A stretch of DNA of 44,715 nt, taken from NCBI GenBank assembly GCA_027596075.1, contig JADGJC010000308.1, positions 1 to 44,715 of the forward strand. Reading direction: 5' to 3'. This DNA comes from Rhizophlyctis rosea. Its lineage: Eukaryota; Chytridiomycota; Chytridiomycetes; Rhizophlyctidales; Rhizophlyctidaceae. Both the position numbers and the translations under genes were made by a program. The first letter of the stretch is position 1. Every line of letters begins with the position of its first letter. Below, piece after piece: positions 11,601-21,803 of this stretch. The notes under the pieces were generated by a model that saw only the letters and a list, made by a program, of their open reading frames with translations, was not told where the DNA came from and searched no databases.

Positions 11601-13193
11601 TCTCTGTGTTTGGAAGTGAACTCAATTCTGTGGAAGACCGACATCTTTTGAAAGCGCAGGCATGTGACCATGATTGGAAGCAGATTTGAGAAAGGAAGCC
11701 TGCAATTTGAGCGGTTTTGGTTCTGTAGTAAGGTAATGAGAAAAATGGAAGGACCGGACGGAATTTCAGAAGTTGACTGCACAGCCAAAGCAGCAGCAGA
11801 ATCGAGCATGAAGTATGGAATCCTTTGGACATCAGTGAGGATGAGTATGATACATATGATACTGCCATTAGTAGGCTGATCAAGTGCGTAACTGGTGGTT
11901 GGGCTGAACCACAATCCCAGTGCGCCTCATATCGACGTCCTTCACATGCCATTCCTCAACCGCCTCATGCATTTTCATGCCTACATCATATACGCGATTC
12001 CCGCATACATCGATTGACGGCAGCATCTCATCGGTTGAAAGTGTACCTTGAGACACGCAAAGCCACACACATCATGACTATGAAGAACAACCTCGAAATT
12101 TTATTCAGTCAGTACCCCAAATGGAACGGAGAGAGTCCGAAGCAACGAGATGAAATGAAGTGCTTCGTGCGATGCACCAGTCCGGAAACCGTGCTGTACA
12201 AAAATAAGATTTGATGAACTATGAGAACCCACCGGCAGCTTGCTCGCCGCAGCAATCACCTGCACAAGTTGATGATTTTGGCGTTTCTGAAGACAACACG
12301 AATGCAAAACAGCGCATGCACTAATGAACACGGTGGGACGAAGGGAAAGGGACAGAAGATCAAACAACTTCATACTGAAACACGGGTCGATGTCATTGAC
12401 GAGCGGTCCTACTTGCCGGCACATGGAATTACACCCGCAACCTCGCGATGAGTATATAACTTTTGTTTCCTTTTGTTTGCAATTTCCGAACCGTCGCAAT
12501 TCAAAGAGGGGGCATTGGTTCCAAAAGGCAATCTGAAAGGCCTGCATGGAGCCGCAGCTACGTTCATTTGACGCCCGGTGGTGTTCTCATATAGGTATAG
12601 CGTCGACTGGCTTGAGAACGTCCCAGTTCGTTTTCGATATTTTGGGCACATCTGCCACCGATCATCACAACGCGGCGTCTGCTGTTTCTGCATCTTCAAC
12701 CAACATGAGTAGGCACGGTTGGAACGCTGATATAGACTTACTTCCTCGTAGTTGCACTTTGAACGCATCCGGGCCGTACTTTTGCAAACGAGAATCATTT
12801 TCCTTTCCGTCAGCCCATTCTGCAGTTTGGAAGAAGGGCAAGGAGACAGAAGTTGCATGTGTAGAGGTACCGATGGGAGGTATTTCTCAATCTCGCTGGT
12901 ATGCGCGCCGGAATATGACACTCCATATGCATTTTGCATCAATAATGCCCAATCGAATCTGACGGAAAACTGTTAAGGGTCCTATATCGTCGCTCCATCA
13001 GGGTCTTATTTACTCAAACCGCAAGCCACCAGCCATTCCATCAGCCACATACGCCACACCTTCGGAGGTTCGCTCCCTCCTGGTCGTTGATTCTCACATG
13101 CAAATGGGCCGTAATAGAGATTTGATTCCCTTCTGTAGAAACAGCTGAATCCCTGAACCCATCAGTCGGCCAGCTAACACCCCCACATCAAAA
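8647..13193. other. Gene-poor 4.5-kb stretch with exon-like islands
   Basis: No gene could be assembled. Islands worth noting, all minus strand: 9480-9430, reading GKFRIDLVRMLQIHG before a GTAAGT; ~12068-11880, ending in EEWHVKDVDMRRTG; and ~12940-12560. The last has a canonical 54-nt GTAAGT..GCAG intron near 12740-12688 and a reading that includes LQKYGPDAFKVQLRG just upstream of it. These could be parts of one or two intron-rich minus-strand genes, but frames do not join in phase. The bases around 10220-10236 are a poly-A tract. The stretch should also contain the eL33 promoter at its right end. Confidence 0.35.
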
Positions 13194-14362
13194 ATGGTCA
13201 ACGAACGTCCCCACAGGTGATTATCTATGTCGCAATGATGTCGGATGGATTGATACGCTTTCATAGGTCTTACAGAAGGACGGATGGATGGATGGACGGA
13301 CGGAGGTGGTGGAGTGATGGTCAAATTTGTCGATGCCCATGGCGTCGATCTGATGGAATGTCGGAGTAGCGGACGACTGTCGGTTGACGGCTTGCTGGGA
13401 CTGTGTTAGGAGGTTGAGCGCTCCTCTCCCATTCGAAATCCCACCGAACCCGACTTTGTCAATAGTGGAAGAATCAGCGTGGGAAAGTGGATTTGTATGG
13501 GAATGAGACTTATGGTCGGCTCACTAGTGCTCATGGGAGGATGCGAAGTGTGCGGAGAATGTTAAGTTCACGAGCTTGGAACACTGCTTGCGGAAGACTC
13601 GCAACTTTGTGGGGTGAAATCCTTTTCCTCTTTCAGCCTGCACGATTTCTGACCAAACCTGCTCCTACCACCCCACCCACGCCACACACATAGGCTCTTC
13701 GCCAAAGGCCGCGTCCTCGGTTTCACCCGCTCCAAGCGCAACACCAAGGAGCACACCTCGCTCCTTCAGGTCGAGGGCGTCCGTACCTCCGAGGACACTC
13801 AGTTCTACCTCGGCAAGCGTGTCGCTTACGTTTACCGTGCCAAGCGTGCCATCGACGGTTCCCGCATCCGTGTCATCTGGGGTCGCATCACCAGGCCTCA
13901 CGGTACCTCTGGTGTCGTCAGGGCAAAGTTCAGGTCCAACTTGCCCCCTAGGAGCTTCGGTGCTGGTGTCCGGGTTGTAAGTATCTTTTGGCGTCCTTTT
14001 GCTTTTTTGTTTGACAGATTCATATGTGGAGGGTGGAACGGAAGGGACGGTGGCGGTGGTCATGTACGCGTTTGGAATGGGACGGGTGGGACCTTTGAGA
14101 TTGGTGGGAAGGATGGAAGGGTTGATACCGGTGGTGGAATGGGCATCGGGAAAGGAGGAGGGCCGTGGACCATCCGTTGACCGGGAGGCATTTGCGAGGA
14201 GGAGACGGTTATTTGGGGAACGAGATGTCGGAAGGAGGTGTTGATTTTGGTTCATAGGAAGAAGGCCCGAAGGGTCATGAACGCGGGAACAGCTATCGGA
14301 TATGTGTCTGACCCTGTCCTTTCCCTTCCAATACACAGATGTTGTACCCCTCTCGCATCTAG
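13194..14362 (+). CDS. RPL33: 60S ribosomal protein eL33 (L35Ae family)
   Basis: Structural protein of the large ribosomal subunit, cytosolic. Exons 13194-13216, 13694-13976 and 14339-14362 give 109 residues, the normal family length. The second exon reads [16 protein letters not shown]..., contains [17 protein letters not shown] and [20 protein letters not shown], and ends GAGVRV. The last exon supplies the conserved ending MLYPSRI. The 23-nt first exon (MVNERPH, then a codon split AG|G for Arg) is inferred: it has an AAAATGG start context, a donor in the right phase, and yields the RLF that family members carry at this point. The two introns, 477 and 362 nt, are far longer than others in the window. 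The first contains a short GGAT/GGAC microsatellite (~13273-13305). High expression is expected for a ribosomal protein gene. Exons 2 and 3 are near certain, exon 1 likely. Confidence 0.93.
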
Positions 14363-14536
14363 ATCTATCACCCTTCTTGTACCTAATTGATGATGATCGT
14401 GCGGACGTGTAATATAACTTGATCTTGTGGGGTCCCGACATGTCGTGCTTTGGATTGGACTGGTTTTTGGAATGGAAGGATCATGGAGATGAATATGGGG
14501 AGAGGTGGGATCGGGATAATGATGGATGAGGGTGAA

Positions 14537-15480
14537 TTATGGGTTTAGGGGTTTGAAGGGTTCGTCTGTTGAAGATTTGAGGTTTTCCGGGAATCTCAAG
14601 GGATGGAACAGCATGAAACCCAACCCCATTGTTCCTGGTTCAGACTGATAGGAGTTTAAGATCTCCCGCTCCTCCTCACTGTATTCCACTCTCCAAAAAA
14701 GCTCGTTGTTACTATCCAATCTGAATCGGATGTTTAATTTATGCCAAGCGTGTTCACGGCCAGCTTGTACCGCGATGCGATTCGACCACTGCGTGTGTGG
14801 CTGCATGACCATTCCTTTTTGCGCAAGATTAGCCTGACACGGAATCATTAGCAGCGCTGTGTGGAGGTTCCAAGCGGGCAGAAAAAGAACGGCAAAGTGG
14901 AGGTAACGGAGATCGCACCCGCAATTCGTGCGTCTTTCCCAATAGATGCTGGATGCCTCGAGTATCCATGAGTCAGACATGCTGCACAGCACTCCGATAC
15001 GGGCTGGAGAAATCAGCACAAATCTCATATTGGCCGCCAATTGGGCAAAGCTTTGCACCAATGTTCATCATGCAGGAGTCAAGCTGTGCAAATGTGCCAA
15101 CGCCTACTGGCAGTGCAAAACGCTGGCTGTGAACGATCTGGTTGGCCTTCTTTTTGTGACCGGAATATATCAAGCAAAATGCCCACTGCCAACACAAAAA
15201 AGATGTAAAATGGTTGTTTTGAAATTATTGTGCGCACAGACATCTGTTGTAGCACGTAATTGAACAAAACATTGTGGGTGGAAACAATTCGAACGTCGTC
15301 CCCACTTGCGAACGCACTTCTTGCTTCAAGTATGAGTTGAATGAGATGAGAACCCGTTCCACATAAAATGCAGATAACAGCGGCTCTGTTCGAATTCGTA
15401 CGCCAATGCGATCCTGAGTGTTTTATTTGATGCGGCATCCTGTTCTTTTTGCTTAGGTACCAGATTTGGCGTGACATGCA
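14537..15480 (-). CDS. Probable multi-exon gene of unknown product
   Basis: Several minus-strand segments read like protein. Near 15370-15250 is GSHLIQLILEARSAFASGDD followed by VRIVSTHNVLFNY. A phase-0 GTGCTA..GGCAG intron of ~73 nt would lead to WAFCLIYSGHKKKANQ and then ALPVGVGTFAQLDSCMMNIG and KLCPIGGQYEICADF (to ~14973). The last exon (~14950-14537) ends in WRVEYSEEEREILNSYQSEP and TDEPFKPLNP before TAA. The link into the last exon is not resolved, and neither is the start. No domain is recognised. The coordinates mark the coding-like extent, not a finished model. Confidence 0.4.
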
Positions 15481-15741
15481 ATCAGTGCGAACACTTTGTA
15501 CAATAGTTTACGACCGGGCAAGAAAAAGAAGGCAGGTTAGGAGGACGGATCGCAACCGGTTAGACTCGACCGGCTCTTGCATGCTTTCCAATGAATGGTC
15601 AACGACTATCCGAAAGTTAAATCAACTTGGCATAGAGCCAACATGCACCACAGCGACACAGGTATGGGGCGACACTGATACAAATTTACAGATATTACTA
15701 TGTGCATCACATTCCAACCATCACTACACAATCACGACGGT

Positions 15742-16065
15742 TCAACCCCTCGCAATCCTCGCCAACCCACTACTAGAATCACTCAATTCAACCTTCATCA
15801 CACATGTATGTACCCCCGCATCATTCCGGCACGTCATATCGATGCCGCAGTCGTATCTGTGCCACTTGCCGTCTTGGCAGTTGGCGATGGAGTCGCTGAA
15901 GCAGGCCATGATGCCGGACTGGCATTCGGGGGTGTTGGCGGTGTTTGATTTTGAGGGGATGGAGAGGGGGAAGGCGCGTTTAGAGCTTGCAGGGTGAGTG
16001 GATTTGGTTGGGAGGGTTAGGGCGAGGGGGAGGAGGGCGAGGAGGAGAAGGTGTGTTGGGTGCAT
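15742..16065 (-). CDS. Small secreted CBM19-like chitin-binding protein
   Basis: A single-exon 107-residue protein. Residues 1-~19 (MHPTHLLLLALLPLALTLP) form a signal peptide. A dibasic SKRAF site nearby could be cut by a Kex2-type protease. The mature part has six cysteines spaced C-x6-C-x7-C-x9-C-x5-C-x8-C around ACFSDSIANCQDGKW, the pattern and Trp position of CBM19 chitin-binding modules, as at the C-terminus of yeast chitinases. There is no catalytic domain, so it would be a stand-alone binding module acting at or outside the cell wall. The frame stays open above the Met, but the signal peptide fixes the start. Its neighbour on the same strand is a secreted lectin-like gene. The CBM19 assignment comes from spacing, not from a database match. 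Confidence 0.75.
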   Translation of the reverse strand: MHPTHLLLLALLPLALTLPTKSTHPASSKRAFPLSIPSKSNTANTPECQSGIMACFSDSIANCQDGKWHRYDCGIDMTCRNDAGVHTCVMKVELSDSSSGLARIARG

Positions 16066-16768
16066 CGCCGGTTGGTATACTGTGAGGGTGATTGCGGGGT
16101 AAATTCTATGATCAACGCGGTTGGCTGATAAGTTATTCGACGATCGTATTTTGAATAGCTCAAGAAGGGCTGCGGTCTCTTTTTTCTGGGGGTGTCCGAT
16201 TGATAATATATAAAATCCATTTTCGCGACCGCTCGCAAAATAGGGATGGTGGCAGTGGTGTGGCCAGATTTCTTCCCCAACTCCTTTCATGCAATTTTGG
16301 TGAACCCGTGGCTTGTGTTTACAAAGGGACATTTTGGCCCGGTGGCTTAGCCCAATAAGACGTCACTTCTTTGTTCACCTCAATCTTTCCATAGATGGAC
16401 CCTCCAACGATTGCGACCTTTCCTACTAGCGGACCCGACTCTTTCAAAAATGATATGAACATTCATCATTTTTTGCAAAAGGCAGCGCACAAAACATCTC
16501 CCATGTCTATTGTCTTCTTTCTGGCGGTGATGCCAAAAAAAGGGAGGGGCCGGGTCTGGAATGACATTCTGCCTGAATTGACAAGTGATTCTGTACAACA
16601 TGATTTGGTGATGGAAGAATGCACGATTGGTCAAACATGTACTAGTGTTGCTTCAGCGATGGCACCATAATGGCATTATAATCACTCTACTCGATCCATG
16701 TAATTACAAAAACGGCGACAAGAAGTGAAAAAGCACATGGGCTGGTTATATGACACTACACTATGTCT
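16066..16768. other. Intergenic stretch between the two secreted-protein genes
   Basis: It holds the promoter of the CBM19-like gene, including a TATATA at 16207-16212, and the 3' end of the lectin-like gene. No further gene is seen. Open frames on either strand between 16380 and 16670 show no recognisable features. Confidence 0.5.
16207..16212 (-). promoter_or_regulatory. Candidate TATA element of the CBM19-like gene
   Basis: TATATA inside an A/T block (TTTTATATATTATC on the minus strand) about 140 bases upstream of the ATG at 16065. The position is plausible for a fungal core promoter. The evidence is positional only. Confidence 0.35.
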
Positions 16769-17548
16769 TTAAGCATCAGCGAAAAGGTTGCCCTCAACGC
16801 CAAAGTTTGCCTCTTGCTCCAAAGGTTTCACCACAACAGCGGCACCAGAGTTTATGACATTACCGCTAGTGGCGGGCGTACCGAGCTCGATGTTCTGGTG
16901 AGAAAGAATTCAAGAATGAGGTTCGGTTGACTGACGGTGATTCGAGAAAGGTTGGGGCCCGCGGAACCTACCTGGCTGGATGCTGGCAAAACGTGGTACG
17001 AGTAGTCCGAGGAGTCATTGTTACACCCGTTTTCATTGCAAGCACCTCCGGCACTGTTAAGAGCCCAGTTCTGCTTGCCGGCGTATTGGGAGGAGCAGGT
17101 GTGTAGTTCAACTGATTTGTTGGTAAGTCGTCGTTCAGTCAAGGTGGTCGGCGTTGGACGGTGAATGCAAATTTGGGGCTGAGATCGCAATGCCCACTCA
17201 CCAACGCTCCCAATTGCAGTCAAGCAATACTTCTGCGGCCGTCCCTCCTCATAGCGCTTGATAGTGCCATCACTACCCCATGTGAACTGCTGGTACCAAG
17301 CCTTGGTGCCAGTTTTTGTGCAAGCTACCCAGGTGAGCGCTGGGTTTGTGACGGATGTTTGACCTGCATATTGAAGATAAAGACGTCAGGATATGTTTGC
17401 CTGGACGGCTTGATGCAGACTATGGCTGCTGACCTTGGGTTGTGAGACAGAACTGGTTGTTGTTTCTGAGATCTGTGATGCGGATGGAGCCCACGGTGGC
17501 GGCACTGGCCGCGGCGACGATGGAGAGGAGGGTGAGGAGTACCTTCAT
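16769..17548 (-). CDS. Secreted ricin-B-lectin-like (beta-trefoil) protein
   Basis: Four exons on the minus strand: 17548-17434, 17363-17202, 17111-16972 and 16894-16769, all with GT-AG borders and consistent phase, giving 180 residues. The signal peptide is MKVLLTLLSIVAAASAA. The mature protein has trefoil-type repeats: NNNQFCLTTQGQTS, LTWVACTKTGTKAWYQQFTW, QKYCLTAIGSV, LHTCSSQYAGKQNWAL, with cysteines and W/QxW-like positions typical of ricin-B lectin folds. A short tail GVEGNLFADA follows. It is a carbohydrate-binding candidate acting outside the cell; there is no enzymatic domain of any kind. Introns are 70, 90 and 77 nt. A TATAAA lies ~107 bases upstream of the ATG. Fold assignment is by pattern; the sugar ligand is unknown. 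Confidence 0.8.
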
Positions 17549-20446
17549 GTTAGATGTAGGAGGGTAAAACGGTTCAAGGTGGGGTTGAAACAAGTGGGGA
17601 AGATGGGCTTTTGTGCGATGTTGCGAGTGAATTGGAGTCTTTTCGTCCACAGAATTTATAGCTTTCTTCCTCATACAGAGTGGGCTATAGCGACCCATCA
17701 GCGAGGAAAAGACATGGACTTATTTTTCTATCCAATAGTGAGGCTGGTGATTGGGTGCACCTCGGTCCTCCAGGGGCTGGTCTCCGCAGCCTACAGAATT
17801 TCTAAATGGGTCGTGATGTGCGGTTTGGCGAATTTTCTCTTCGGAGGACACCGAATCCCGATCCTTCGATTTGCCACCCAAAGACAACTCGCCAACCTCG
17901 CCCCAACGCGCTTGCATTGAATGCACGTTGGTGAGGGAAAGTAGGGAACAGGGGTGCCTCCTTCCTTTGACTAGACTGGACGCAACTCGTTTGTTCCCGG
18001 CCCATATGCTCTCATAGACTGGGATTGTAGGGAGTGAGTGTATAATGTTCGTGAAGAGTTCAGCACTCGGCATAGTGGGCTCAGCCGCAGCATGCCACGC
18101 GAGGGCTCAGCACCGGTCTTCCCTTCTTTGGATGAAAACTGTCTAGATACCAAGCCTAACTAGGACGATGTGCTGAACAACCTTGAACGGGTGAATGCAA
18201 GGAGAATGGAAAGGAGGCATAGGGCCGAGAAGTGCATTTGTCAGGACGGCGACCGGCGGTGGGCATGATTATTGTTTGAAAGGTCTGGAAAAGTGGAAGA
18301 ATGTGTGGAAACTCCTTTGATGTGGTTGATATAGTAGATAGTGCCATTTTCGGCGTGGAACTCCCTTCTTGTCTACACTCTTCGAAGCGGGTGGTAGATC
18401 TAGGGCAAGCACAAAGTTGACATCCCTACACAAGGATGGCTACCGTCAAAAAATTCATTGTGCCCGTTGCGTGCAATTTCCTTCACTGGGTATACACCCT
18501 GTCATGATTGGCATAGCCGGAAGGGTTTCGCAACATGTTTACACGAATTTGTACAGGCTGGCTAAGCTTGTCCTTTGAAGTAGTCACCAGTATGTCACAT
18601 TTACAAAAAGGAAAAAAATAGTGTCCCGAATCATCGGAGATCCAAAAGGTTGCCGGGACTGCCGGGTATGATGATGTTAGCAGGATACAGGGAGCAGGCG
18701 CACGACTCCCCGACAAGATGTTAGGGGAAATTATGCGAACGAGGGGCACACTATGATCAGGTCGACTTTTCCAGGGCAAAGAGCCACTGTAGGTACCCAT
18801 ACTCTACTGCATTGCACTGGAAAGGTTGCACCGTCTGAATTTACGATCCAGCTTCGTTTTGTTTTTGGCAAGCAAATGATGCATGACATTCACTGCATAT
18901 CCACGTTTTTGACCGATTCCGGTCCATTCGCCCTGTCGCGGGTCGCTTGCAGCATCGGCCACGCTTGACAGATCTACACTCCGGCCTCTAAAGGATCAGC
19001 ATTAGGGGAAAAAAAGCGAAATGAATCATAAAAGAGGAGAAGGATCAGAGCGCCGTGATCTCCGCCGATCTCTTTGTTACCATCAACCCAATCGCTCAGC
19101 ATACCGTGGTGTTTGGGGCAGTTTTGTCAGATGAGATGGAGGTGGAAGACGGCAATCTCACTGGCTGTATCCTGGACAATGCGGTGAGTTGTAGCGCAAG
19201 GAGCAATCGCAAAGTTCGCAACACATTCTTGGTGCATTGGCCATGCATTACCCATGGCCCGCAAAAAGATGAGATTTTCCAGCCAAAGAAAGCACCCCTG
19301 CTCACAAAGTGTTCCGCGTTTGTAGGAGGGTTTTCGAATCCTAAAACGATGACCATATCGTGAAGAGCTTCAAAGGTGGGTTCCAGTTAGTGATATTCAG
19401 AATGGGCGGCGGGCAATCGTTGGCCGAACATGGTACCCAATTGTTACAATGAACCGTGGAGACAGGCAGTTGACAGCGCTTCCCCGCGGATACAAGGACC
19501 TTGGCTATTCTGTCTTGCAGAATGAGTGCAAAAGGTTCCTTCTCAAGCAGAAATGTTCAGACCAACGTTTTGCGGACTTTCTTAATTGAGCATGATGTTG
19601 AGAATTGAGATGTCGAGTGTGCCGAGAAACCATCATGAAGGTGACAACACGGCAGCTCACGGCGGTCAAGAAAGTTAGACGCAGCGAACCGGACTGATCG
19701 GATTTCGTACATTCGAGATACGCAGGTTCAGTTCGACCCCTTTACTTCAAACCAGAACATTGTGTAGTTTGTGTATATCATCGCGTGGCAAAAAAGAAGC
19801 AGAAAAGAAGCCATGAGAATGCCACACATATTCCCGTGCTGAAGCACAGGAGGGTACACAGTCCATACACCTACACACGCGCACCGCCGATATCCCTTCT
19901 ATACTTCCTATGATGTTCATATCATTGTGACCAGCATCACGAACTCAATGAATCGGCATTCAGTGCCGTTTTAGTCCCAAAAGCAGCTGCCGAGGTAACG
20001 ACTTGGCAGCGCGAAGCTCCGCGAGATTTGAGGCTACGTCAACTTACAATATTGACGTCGTACTCATCTTCTGATTTGCCATGCGCTTCTTGAAGAGTTT
20101 GAGCGGTAAAAAACTACCTCCGCGCTGAGCTATTGCACATTCTCCGTGGTCAGAAGTCTGGAGCGGAATGACATTTTGGAGACTTCTCGAGTTTGGACAA
20201 GTTTGCAGAGCATGCCAAGCAGACGAAATCGAACATTTACACACATGTCCTTTTTGAGCATCTACTGTTCGTCATTGTATATCATTGTACTTCTACAAAA
20301 ACAACGAACCAAGAAGCTACCACGCTTTGATTCTTGCTTTTTACTATTCTCTCATTACCGCCCTCTCAGGCGTAATGAGGAAACATGCGCAATTATGTTG
20401 TGGGAATCTTTGGGAGACGACACTCATGGTATCGTAATTACATTCA
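17549..20446. other. Gene-poor 2.9-kb stretch
   Basis: No gene could be assembled. One exon-like segment on the plus strand, about 19045-19181, reads ISADLFVTINPIAQHTVVFG then VLSDEMEVEDGNLTGCILD. It sits between an AG and a GTGAGT donor, but no partner exons were found. The rest shows only short frames without recognisable features. The right end holds the SEC11 3' UTR. Confidence 0.4.
17655..17660 (-). promoter_or_regulatory. Candidate TATA box of the lectin-like gene
   Basis: TATAAA on the minus strand in the context GCTATAAATTCTG, ~107 bases upstream of the ATG at 17548, a suitable distance for a core promoter with a short 5' UTR. Confidence 0.45.
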
Positions 20447-21323
20447 TCACTTTTTTCCCACCTCGCGCCCGAGCAAAACCATACAGCCCAAAATGACTGC
20501 GAAGACGATTTTTACTTTTGGCCATTCGTTGATGATGATGTTGACCATCCCCAAGTAAGGAATCACACTGACAAAAGGAAAACAAACGTCAGGGTCGAAA
20601 CCAACCTCAGATGCATCAAGTAAGAATGCATTGCGTACCCCTTGACTCTTCCAACCACGTGCTTGCGCTTGATCCACATTTGTCCAGGATTGTACAGTCC
20701 GCGGTCGTCGGCAACATTGCTGTCTCCTTTTGTCAGTAAAAGTTGCTCTCCCGTTACCGCGCTGCAAAAAGTAAAGGTATGAATGAGCTAAAGGTATCAA
20801 AGGGTCTGCGATGAAAAGCGAGCCCTTGGAGTACTTCGTCATACGTAGTCATTATGCAACTCAATGACACGGTGAACAATTGGAATATCTCTACCCTCGA
20901 TCTTGTAAACGCATATTTTACCAACGCGGATGGGGTCGGGTCTGTGTGTGAGGTAGAGGAGGTCGCCCTTCTGGAGAGCTGGTTCCATGCTACCACTAAG
21001 AGTGTCCAGCATGTTGTCGTTTGTTGAGTACAGGCTGACAAACAAAAGATGGACTCATTTAAAAAGTTGCAGAGGAATAGAAGTTGTGCACCTGAGCACC
21101 ACGACAATGGGTGATTGGGTATTTGTCATTATGCTCAATGCTTTCCATATCATCAGTGCGGAAGAGACCATCAGGCATATTTTCAGTATTTGATGCGCGA
21201 TCTGATCTTCATATAGTCAGTTATATCATACTTTGACCCGACCAATTAATCCCTTTCCCGGTATGACAGCAGTGTCCTAACCTGGCGGGTTGATACACGT
21301 TTGAGGCCGTCAAAGATATGCAT
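20447..21323 (-). CDS. SEC11: Signal peptidase complex catalytic subunit Sec11
   Basis: ER-membrane serine protease that removes signal peptides from secretory proteins. Five exons on the minus strand: 21323-21282, 21201-21092, 20995-20845, 20787-20639 and 20567-20447, giving 190 residues. The N-terminus is [14 protein letters not shown], then a membrane span ([12 protein letters not shown]) and SPIVVVLSGSMEP with catalytic Ser53 of the SxM box. The family catalytic His is His92 (IPIVHRV). Asp123 (LLTKGDSN) and Asp129 (ADDRGLY) match the acidic residues of the ER-type enzyme, and a hydrophobic C-terminal segment ([13 protein letters not shown]) follows. An oddity is the stretch LIHTFTFCS just after HNDY, required by the only phase-compatible acceptor of intron 3 (57 nt) but absent from relatives. 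The gene is divergent from the ABCC gene across 480 bases. Confidence 0.93.
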
Positions 21324-21803
21324 AGTCGGAATGTTATGAAAAAGGATGTTGCGTTTGAGTTCGTAACTGGTGTCGATCAGATTGCGCAGGCTGTAAATGA
21401 ACCAATCTACATAGCTGCGATTCCCCGCACTCCAACTAGTTAAAGGTCAGGGCGTGCTGCTCGTGCTCATGGAATTCATGGGACCCTTACGTGGACCCTT
21501 TTGCCAACGTGGCCGTCTACCTGCGGTTGTTTGGACGAAGGGTCCTTGATACTTATGGCGCATTGGTTCAGTGACCATGATCACACTCATTTGTGTCACC
21601 GTGTCACACAGTCACCCAATCCCACCAACATATCGCACGTTCAGACGTTCCTCTTTTGACAAGCAACCCTCACCACTTTCCCATTCCCACGCTTGCTTCG
21701 CTGGTCGTCTGTCCATCTAATTACTTTGCAATCCCCATCTGCAGCAAAACATTCCTGCTGTCGTTGGCTTCTTGCTGGAATAGCTGGGAGTAACAAGGAA
21801 CAG
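21324..21803. promoter_or_regulatory. Shared divergent promoter interval, SEC11 / ABCC transporter
   Basis: The 480 bases lie between two start codons pointing away from each other, so both promoters and 5' UTRs must fit here. A GGACCCTT..AAGGGTCC inverted pair occurs around 21495-21555. No TATA box is obvious. Co-regulation is possible but not shown. Confidence 0.5.

Noticed and set aside
13273..13305. GGAT/GGAC tract as a CRISPR or regulatory array
   Set aside because: It is a short simple-sequence microsatellite within an intron.
13217..13693. C/D-box snoRNA in eL33 intron 1 (AATGATG and CTGA present)
   Set aside because: The boxes are imperfect, too far apart, and lack a terminal stem.
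13665..14441. 258-codon minus-strand frame across eL33
   Set aside because: It overlaps the clearly conserved eL33 exons in antisense and has no domain.
20989..21045. Sec11 starting at an upstream Met reading [17 protein letters not shown]
   Set aside because: A splice into LSGSMEP from SPIVVVL in the upstream exon restores the invariant family sequence. The SLYSTNDN part falls inside that intron.
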